This document shows positions 28,828-33,930 of a DNA stretch of 33,930 nucleotides, in pieces. The notes under the pieces were generated by a model. It saw only the letters and a list, made by a program, of their open reading frames with translations. It had not been told where the DNA came from and ran no database searches. The position numbers and the translations under genes are program-made. The first letter of the stretch is position 1, and the number at the start of each line of letters is the position of its first letter. Origin of the DNA: an uncultured Thalassotalea sp. (GTDB lineage Bacteria > Pseudomonadota > Gammaproteobacteria > Enterobacterales > Alteromonadaceae); the NCBI GenBank assembly GCA_947502355.1, contig CANMZP010000037.1:1-33930 (forward strand). Direction: 5' to 3'.

Positions 28828-28983
28828 ATGACTTATATAACGAATGCCATAAATACCTTTACCCAACACTCGCAAGAACAGGAAACTGAACAAGAGAAAT
28901 CCAAAAGCCACCAAGTATGCAATTATCAAGATAATTACTATGGCGACCAAGTTTGCATGTGTGAAGACGAAGTGACTGAGTAA
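28828..28983 (+). CDS. 51-residue small protein with a C-terminal cysteine motif
   Basis: A short gene with a near-ideal ribosome site: CAGGAG seven bases before the ATG. The product starts MTYITNAINTF, passes through a Glu/Gln/Lys-rich middle (residues 14-27) and ends with a polar, acidic, tyrosine-containing tail with C31, C43 and C45 in VCMCEDEVTE. There is no signal peptide or membrane segment, so it is probably cytosolic. The tail could bind a metal ion or be the modified part of a peptide precursor, but there is no maturation enzyme next to it. It lies alone between the VOC gene and the creA-family gene. I do not recognise the family; the ribosome site is the main reason to trust it. 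Confidence 0.6.
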   Translation: MTYITNAINTFTQHSQEQETEQEKSKSHQVCNYQDNYYGDQVCMCEDEVTE

Positions 28984-29022
28984 AAATGATGAACACGACT
29001 CAAACTTTTTCGAATTACTCAT

Positions 29023-29045
29023 TAGCGGCAAACGATATGCCGCTA
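29023..29045. terminator. Hairpin between small peptide gene and creA-family gene
   Basis: TAGCGGCA (29023-29030) pairs with TGCCGCTA (29038-29045) over a 7-base loop. It is placed between two converging genes, but no T tract follows on either strand, so termination is only suggested. Confidence 0.35.
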
Positions 29046-29065
29046 TACAGTAACTGGCTTAGGTG

Positions 29066-29545
29066 TTAGTTTCCTGATAGGTTTTGCTTAGGTGCCTGAA
29101 AAGCCGCGGTATTCCACAGCGGTACCGTAGATAAGCTGTGTTTAAAACTACCCGATGTTTCTTTGGTTGAGTACGATAAATACATTAAGGTTTGACTTTG
29201 AGGATCATATACTCGTCTTATTTTCATGGTTTTAAAAAACACGCTTTTTGATTTCTTAAAGACAATTTCCCCAGATTTACTTTTATCGATTTGTGCGATC
29301 ATTTGCTTGCTTATTTCACCCGTTTGTCGACAAGAAATGGAGCTGTCACTCGGATCTGAAAGGCTTAGATCGGCTTCCACCGAGGCTACATGGCATGTTA
29401 CGCCTGTTACTATAGGATCGACCATCGAATTGAGTTTAATGTCCTCGGTAGTAAACAAGCCAAGTGATACATCACCGACCTCATTATCTGAACAGGCTGT
29501 AAGCCAAAAAGGCATGGATAGGGCTAGAAGTAATTTCTTCATCAT
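29066..29545 (-). CDS. creA: CreA-family lipoprotein
   Basis: 159 residues, matching the length of E. coli CreA (157). The shared core is clear: VTCHVAS, SISCRQTGEI, GEIVFKKSKSVFFKTMKIRRVYD and LSTVPLW. The cysteine pair in VTC and ISC is conserved. Unlike E. coli CreA, which has an ordinary signal peptide, this one ends LTAC (C18) with Ser after it and so should be a lipoprotein of the outer membrane. The function of CreA is unknown; in E. coli it sits beside creBCD, which is absent here. The gene ends head-on toward the small peptide gene. Confidence 0.88.
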   Translation of the reverse strand: MMKKLLLALSMPFWLTACSDNEVGDVSLGLFTTEDIKLNSMVDPIVTGVTCHVASVEADLSLSDPSDSSISCRQTGEISKQMIAQIDKSKSGEIVFKKSKSVFFKTMKIRRVYDPQSQTLMYLSYSTKETSGSFKHSLSTVPLWNTAAFQAPKQNLSGN

Positions 29546-29728
29546 TAAATTCTCATAATAGTCTCTTGTAACAACTTATCTTGTAACAAAATCTGTTGCC
29601 ACAAAAGCGACGCGAAAAGGGTAAGGGCTTTTAAAATGTTTTATTAATGTTAGCATAATGTACTATTGTAAAGGTATTAGAAAAAATACTGCAAAAACAG
29701 ATAGAAAACAGAAAATAAGGAATGTTAC

Positions 29729-32092
29729 ATGCACAGGGAACGCTATTTTGACGCCAAGTACCGATATACCATTTTTACCGTTTTAGTCTTTTGCCTGGCT
29801 ATTTTCATTAGTTTCGACAGCCAGTTACCTTCATCGAAAGATTATACGCAAGCATCAAAGCAGACATTTTCGCAGCTAAATGCCTTAGCGCATTTATCTA
29901 TAATTGCCGAGAAACCGCATTTTACCGGCAGTGATGAGCATCGAAAGGTAAGAGATTATTTAGTGTCTGAATTAAAAACCTTGGGGTTGCCGGTTGAGGT
30001 GTTTAAACACCATTCGGGCCGTTTTCATCGTTTTTATATGTCAGCAGAAACACAAAGTATCATTGCTAGAATTGAAGGCAAGAATTCCGAAAAATCGGTA
30101 GCCCTAATGTCTCATTACGACTCAGGTACCCACTCATCACTTGGTGCCAGTGATGCCGGTAGTGGTGTGGTGACGATATTGGAAGGCGTAAGGGCGTTTT
30201 TGGCGAAAGGTGAACAACCACAAAATGACATTGTCATTGTGCTCACCGATGGGGAAGAAAAGGGCTTACTTGGCGCACAAGCTTTTGTTGATAACCACCC
30301 CTTGGCAAAAAACATTGAAGTGGTTTTAAATTTTGAAGCACGTGGCTCTGGTGGTCCAAGTTACATGATCCTTGAAAGTAACTCCGGTAATGAAAAGCTA
30401 GTGGAAGCCTTTGCCAATGCCGGGCTAGAAAACCCTGCAGCCAATTCCTTGATGTACAGCATTTATAAAATGCTCCCTAATGACACCGATTTAACGGTAT
30501 TTAGAGAGAATGCCGATATTCAAGGGTTTAATTTTGCGTTTATTGATGATCATTTTGACTATCATACCGCGCAAGACAGCGTTGCTCGACTCGATAAAAA
30601 CACCCTTAATCATCAAGCACAATACCTAACTGTTTTACTGGATTACTTTGCCCAAGCTGATTTGACTAAGTTACGTTCAAGCCAAGATGATGTGTATTTT
30701 AATTTTCCATTTTTAGGCATGGTTCATTATTCATTTGATTATGCCACCCCTATGTTGGTTATTGTGGCACTGGGCTTTTTAGCCTTTCTCTTTATCGCTT
30801 TTAAGAAAAATGTTGTCACCCCAAAAAACGCGTTGATCTCATTTGTGCCAGCGACAATCATTATTTCACTTAGTGCTTTGCTAGGTATCTATGGCTGGAA
30901 ACTGTTATTACACGCATTCCCTCAGTACGAAGAAATCCCGCATGGTTTTACTTACAATGGTTATTGGTTATTAGCCATGTTCATTGCCTTTGCATTTGCC
31001 ATCACGACGTTTATTTATAAGGTGTTTGCTAAACAGCAAAATGGTTTTTCCCTATCTGTTGCCCCTTTACTTATTTGGTTAGCATTAAATGGTTTTATTG
31101 CTGTAAAACTTACCGGCGCCGCATTTTTTATTCTGCCTGTTCTCGCTACGGTTGCGGTGTTACTTTGGCACCTTAACAATGATCAGCAATCCTCTTGGTC
31201 AACACTCCTTATAACCTTAATTTTTATTGTCCCTGGTGCAATGTTACTCGCGCCTTTGATCCCGGCATTTGTTGTTGGCTTGGGCTTGAAGTCGTTAGTT
31301 ATCGCAACGGTTTTGACGAGCTTACTAACCATGCTGATTTTGTTACCGGTTATGTCTATGCAAAAACTGACTTTTTTAACTCGGCTTGGGATTATTGTTG
31401 GCATAGGTTGCTTGTTGATTTCTGTGTTAAATAGCGATTACAACGAACAGCAAAAAAAGCCAAACAGTATAAATTACTTGTTGGATGTAGATAATCAACA
31501 GGCATATTGGCTTACCAGTAATCGCAGCATGGACAGCTTTATTGCACAGTTTTTTACCGAGAATGCTCAAATAGACTCCACTTCTGAAAAGAATTGGCCA
31601 CAGGCGCAATACCCTAATGCGCGTTCTGCTAAGGTTCGTTATTTTGAAGAAACACAATATCGTGACCTACAACCAGCCGCTATAAATGTCGTGCAGCACG
31701 ATATTGAAGAAAACAAACATTATATAACCTTAGAGGTATTACCTAAGGGCAATACCGACTTGATCCAATTGGCAAGCACAGATCAATTTAAAATCGAGAG
31801 GTTAAGAGTCAATGGTCACACCTTTACTGAACATGGCAAAGACACAAGTCATCAGCATAAGGCGGGATTCTTTTTCTGGCATACGGTTGTGCCAGGAGAA
31901 ACCTCCCTAGAAATTCAACTGGTTCTTGAAGGTGCTGAACCGATTAATTTCAAGTTATTTGAAACTCGTTATGACCTATACAATACGTTTGATTTTATAG
32001 AAGTCCGAGAACCGGTATATATGCCAGAGCCATTTATCATTAACGATGCGATTATTATCGGGCAAACCGTGTTAAATCAAGCGGTAAAATAG
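29729..32092 (+). CDS. Membrane-anchored M28 metallopeptidase, ERMP1/PFF1-like
   Basis: 787 residues. One N-terminal membrane segment (~13-29) is followed by an M28 aminopeptidase domain (~45-305) with zinc-site residues H129 (SHYDSG), D142 (GASDAGSG), E176/E177 (TDGEEKG), E203 (NFEARG) and H279 (DYHTAQDS). About eight or nine hydrophobic segments (~338-575) and a C-terminal soluble domain (~590-787) come after. This order matches eukaryotic ERMP1 and yeast PFF1 and related bacterial proteins; the peptidase is likely periplasmic. The substrate is unknown. The ribosome site AAGGAA precedes the start. Its 3' end overlaps the converging DUF2182 gene by 16 bases. Confidence 0.9.
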   Translation: MHRERYFDAKYRYTIFTVLVFCLAIFISFDSQLPSSKDYTQASKQTFSQLNALAHLSIIAEKPHFTGSDEHRKVRDYLVSELKTLGLPVEVFKHHSGRFHRFYMSAETQSIIARIEGKNSEKSVALMSHYDSGTHSSLGASDAGSGVVTILEGVRAFLAKGEQPQNDIVIVLTDGEEKGLLGAQAFVDNHPLAKNIEVVLNFEARGSGGPSYMILESNSGNEKLVEAFANAGLENPAANSLMYSIYKMLPNDTDLTVFRENADIQGFNFAFIDDHFDYHTAQDSVARLDKNTLNHQAQYLTVLLDYFAQADLTKLRSSQDDVYFNFPFLGMVHYSFDYATPMLVIVALGFLAFLFIAFKKNVVTPKNALISFVPATIIISLSALLGIYGWKLLLHAFPQYEEIPHGFTYNGYWLLAMFIAFAFAITTFIYKVFAKQQNGFSLSVAPLLIWLALNGFIAVKLTGAAFFILPVLATVAVLLWHLNNDQQSSWSTLLITLIFIVPGAMLLAPLIPAFVVGLGLKSLVIATVLTSLLTMLILLPVMSMQKLTFLTRLGIIVGIGCLLISVLNSDYNEQQKKPNSINYLLDVDNQQAYWLTSNRSMDSFIAQFFTENAQIDSTSEKNWPQAQYPNARSAKVRYFEETQYRDLQPAAINVVQHDIEENKHYITLEVLPKGNTDLIQLASTDQFKIERLRVNGHTFTEHGKDTSHQHKAGFFFWHTVVPGETSLEIQLVLEGAEPINFKLFETRYDLYNTFDFIEVREPVYMPEPFIINDAIIIGQTVLNQAVK

Positions 32093-32826
32093 CGGTATAA
32101 GTAAAAGCCACCAACTATAATCAATATACTTCCGGATACCTTGGTTAATTTTTTCGATTTAACTAAGGGGTCGGGGAGTGTTTTCTCTATCAACACCAAC
32201 AGTGTTAACATAAATATCCACGTAAGATTCATCACGCCGGTAACAAATAATAAAGCCATTAAAAACCAACAACACCCCACGCAAAAGGTGCCATGTTTAA
32301 AGCCTATTTTAATGGCCGAAACTTTTCCGTCTTGCCAGTCGCGTGTTAAAAATGTCATGGGAGAGCGGCATAAGTGCAAGCAGCGTTGCTTTAAGTGACT
32401 AAACTGATAAGCTCCGGCGACAATCAGCAAACAGGCGCTAAATAAAAAACTAGAAGAGTCCATCATGGGGCTGAGTAGCTCTAAATGGTGCAATCGCCAT
32501 TGAATAAAGGTGATCATGACACTGTAAGCACACCAAGCAAGCAAATAGCCAGAAATAAAAAAGATGGTCGGGGTAAAGGGGGCCTTTCGACGGCTGCGTT
32601 GCGTATTTATTTTTTCTACCAAGAGTATGACCGGGATGGCAGATGGTAGCATCATGCCTGCCATCATAATGGCCCACATTATAAATAAAAGATATACGTC
32701 GTAAGTAGACCAACTAGATACCGGATCCATATTCATGGTCATATCAAACAACATATAGTACCAACTAAAGGCAATTAGTAGACCGATAAACAGCAGGATT
32801 AAAAGGTTGTTAATTTTAGCAAGCAA
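32077..32826 (-). CDS. DUF2182 membrane protein (predicted metal-binding)
   Basis: 249 residues with about six or seven membrane segments. DUF2182 signatures are MWAIMMAGMMLPSAIP (50-65), GYLLAWCAYS (~93-102), CRSP (~153-156) and GFKHGTFCVGCCWFLM (175-190). The function is unknown; the His/Cys cluster suggests metal binding. The start is a TTG supported by GGAG seven bases upstream. It lies 35 bases after the DUF1326 gene, and these two families often occur side by side, so they probably form one operon and one machine. Its last codons overlap the converging M28 gene. Confidence 0.88.
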   Translation of the reverse strand: MLAKINNLLILLFIGLLIAFSWYYMLFDMTMNMDPVSSWSTYDVYLLFIMWAIMMAGMMLPSAIPVILLVEKINTQRSRRKAPFTPTIFFISGYLLAWCAYSVMITFIQWRLHHLELLSPMMDSSSFLFSACLLIVAGAYQFSHLKQRCLHLCRSPMTFLTRDWQDGKVSAIKIGFKHGTFCVGCCWFLMALLFVTGVMNLTWIFMLTLLVLIEKTLPDPLVKSKKLTKVSGSILIIVGGFYLYRYFTA

Positions 32827-32861
32827 CTATTCGCTCCAAATAACTATTTACTAAGCCTTGG

Positions 32862-33488
32862 TCATGCATTTGGCCAATCAACAATTGCCTTTGCTGCAAA
32901 GGTGTCAGAATAATTGAATTTCAGATGTTTATAATCAACGGTGAGCTCTGTGGTTTTTCCGATAAAACCATCATTCCACATAAATCCTCCTTCAGGGTAG
33001 GTAATATGGACACGATTTTCCAAACCGGTAACGGGATTTATATGTGGGGTGTGGCCAGCGGATAAGATGCCACTAATTCTTACGGTAGAGTTATGATCTT
33101 GTGGATCCATATCGATATCAACTAAATTAGGGCCATCGAATTCGACAAACGTTGCCGCGACAGCTTCTAAAGGCATACCACCAGCTTGTCCCGACATAAT
33201 TGTGGCTAAAGCGGTGACTTGATCTTGAGAAGCGCTTTTATCGATAAATAAAGCACCTTTACCATTGCCTTCATGAAGAGCTTTAGGCCAAGTAGCAACA
33301 AATACCATTTTCGTACCAGCTAAATCGATGTCCTTATAATGACCTTCAATAACGGACAAACCCAGTATGGCTTCACAGCCTCCATCTTCACTTGAAGGGA
33401 ATCCGCCAAATTGACAACCACAGCCATGGCTACAGTTACAACTTTCAATTTGATGCATCTTTAAAGACCAACAGTATTGCTCTGTCAT
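32862..33488 (-). CDS. DUF1326 protein with CxCxxxCxC motif
   Basis: 208 residues, no signal peptide and no membrane segment, so probably cytosolic. The DUF1326 hallmark is at the N-terminus: C17-N-C19-S-H-G-C23-G-C25-Q-F. The rest is an all-beta-looking domain with ISGILSAGHTPHINPVTGLENR and the YPEGGFMWNDG block. The function is unknown, but the cysteine cluster points to metal or thiol chemistry, and the pairing with DUF2182 supports a shared metal-related role. GGAG lies eight bases before the ATG. It is the first gene of a two-gene minus-strand unit. Confidence 0.88.
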   Translation of the reverse strand: MTEQYCWSLKMHQIESCNCSHGCGCQFGGFPSSEDGGCEAILGLSVIEGHYKDIDLAGTKMVFVATWPKALHEGNGKGALFIDKSASQDQVTALATIMSGQAGGMPLEAVAATFVEFDGPNLVDIDMDPQDHNSTVRISGILSAGHTPHINPVTGLENRVHITYPEGGFMWNDGFIGKTTELTVDYKHLKFNYSDTFAAKAIVDWPNA

Positions 33489-33722
33489 TTTGCGACTCCG
33501 AAAATAAACGGTGCACTAATTATAGTTGAACTAAGGGAGGTGAGGGCGTTTTTGCTCTATGTTTGACGACGAAAGAATAATGGTTAATAGAAAGAATCTA
33601 AAAGTATGCAAGGTTTAATAACAGAAAACGTAAGTTAAGTAACTGTTTGAGAGCCTAGAATAACATGCTTGTATATTTATTGAACGATTATAAATTAAAA
33701 CCAATTTAATTCAAAAAAGGTG
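33489..33722. other. Gap between DUF1326 gene and tandem promoters
   Basis: No open frame of note. The last 40 bases (about 33685-33720) are rich in A and T and could act as an UP element for the promoter that follows. I see nothing else here. Confidence 0.5.
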
Positions 33723-33757
33723 TTGACGCGAGCGCAAAAATCTCTAAAATGCGCTCC
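33723..33757 (+). promoter_or_regulatory. Strong sigma-70 promoter P1 with GC-rich discriminator
   Basis: TTGACG (33723-33728), a 16-base spacer and TAAAAT (33745-33750) are followed by GCGCTCC. The 16-base spacer and GC-rich discriminator are typical of rRNA and tRNA promoters under ppGpp control. An A/T-rich stretch precedes it. Confidence 0.75.
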
Positions 33758-33882
33758 ACTTCTTCGGGACAAGCCTATAGCTTACTCGCTGAAGGGGGTC
33801 AATGTTCATCAGCTTTTCAAGCAGATGCAGGGTTAATCAGAAACGCTTCAAATACTTTTTTGAAAACTTTTAAAATTAACGG

Positions 33883-33917
33883 TTGACTTTGAATCTAAGG
33901 TGCTTATAATGCGCCTC
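33883..33917 (+). promoter_or_regulatory. Strong sigma-70 promoter P2 with GC-rich discriminator
   Basis: TTGACT (33883-33888), a 16-base spacer and a perfect TATAAT (33905-33910) are followed by GCGCCTCC. It repeats the layout of P1 160 bases upstream, and CTTCGGG occurs after both. The transcript leaves the window; an rRNA operon, or else a tRNA operon, is the likely cargo. Confidence 0.8.
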
Positions 33918-33930
33918 CTGCTTCGGGCAA

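Noticed and set aside
29226-29558. A plus-strand 110-residue frame opposite the creA-family gene
   Set aside because: The minus-strand frame has a clear CreA core and lipobox; the plus-strand one is its shadow.

Overview
The window looks like chromosome of a marine gammaproteobacterium of the order Alteromonadales, most likely near Colwellia or Thalassotalea. The reasons are the AT-rich base composition, the many outer-membrane lipoproteins, the tandem-95 adhesin with a GlyGly-CTERM-like tail, and the proteobacterial set of single genes (deoD, elbB, pepT, mlaA, creA). This placement is inferred from gene style, not from a marker comparison. I see no insertion sequence, integrase, CRISPR array or intact tRNA/rRNA gene.

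Layout. 1-6.8 kb is the 3' part of a giant surface protein gene that starts before the window: at least 11 cadherin-like/VCBS-type repeats, Calx-beta, PKD-like, calcium-binding and choice-of-anchor-U-like segments, then a GlyGly-CTERM-like tail that runs without a stop codon into a signal peptide and an OmpA-like outer-membrane protein. 6.9-7.3 kb is a graveyard holding a broken zinc-ribbon gene and a tRNA-Leu(UAA)-like 3' remnant. 7.3-9.5 kb (minus) is a PAS-PAS-GGDEF-EAL protein. 9.9-12.7 kb is an AbgT-type transporter followed by peptidase T. 12.9-15.0 kb is a two-gene lipoprotein operon, an alpha/beta hydrolase overlapping mlaA. 15.1-16.6 kb is an arylsulfotransferase-like lipoprotein and 16.9-22.1 kb a 1733-residue hybrid sensor kinase. 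22.3-24.0 kb is a divergent LysR regulator/short-chain dehydrogenase pair. 24.2-27.3 kb carries a secreted M1/M61-like metallopeptidase, an RhlE-like RNA helicase and elbB. 27.4-29.5 kb carries deoD (minus), a VOC protein, a 51-residue cysteine-containing small protein and a creA-family lipoprotein (minus). 29.7-33.5 kb holds a membrane M28 peptidase resembling ERMP1/PFF1, converging with a DUF1326-DUF2182 pair. The last 220 bases hold two strong tandem sigma-70 promoters with GC-rich discriminators, probably the start of an rRNA or tRNA operon beyond the window.

How the genes work together. Most transcription units are one or two genes with their own terminators, so this is mostly housekeeping and envelope chromosome, not one pathway. 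Recurrent themes are the cell envelope (adhesin/OmpA, MlaA plus hydrolase, four lipoproteins whose residue after the lipid cysteine is not Asp), peptide and nutrient use (AbgT, PepT, M1-like, M28), and signalling (c-di-GMP enzyme, phosphorelay kinase). The most unusual features are the adhesin-to-OmpA in-frame fusion through a sorting tail, the lipoprotein hydrolase translationally coupled to mlaA, the small cysteine peptide, and several gene remnants in the gaps.
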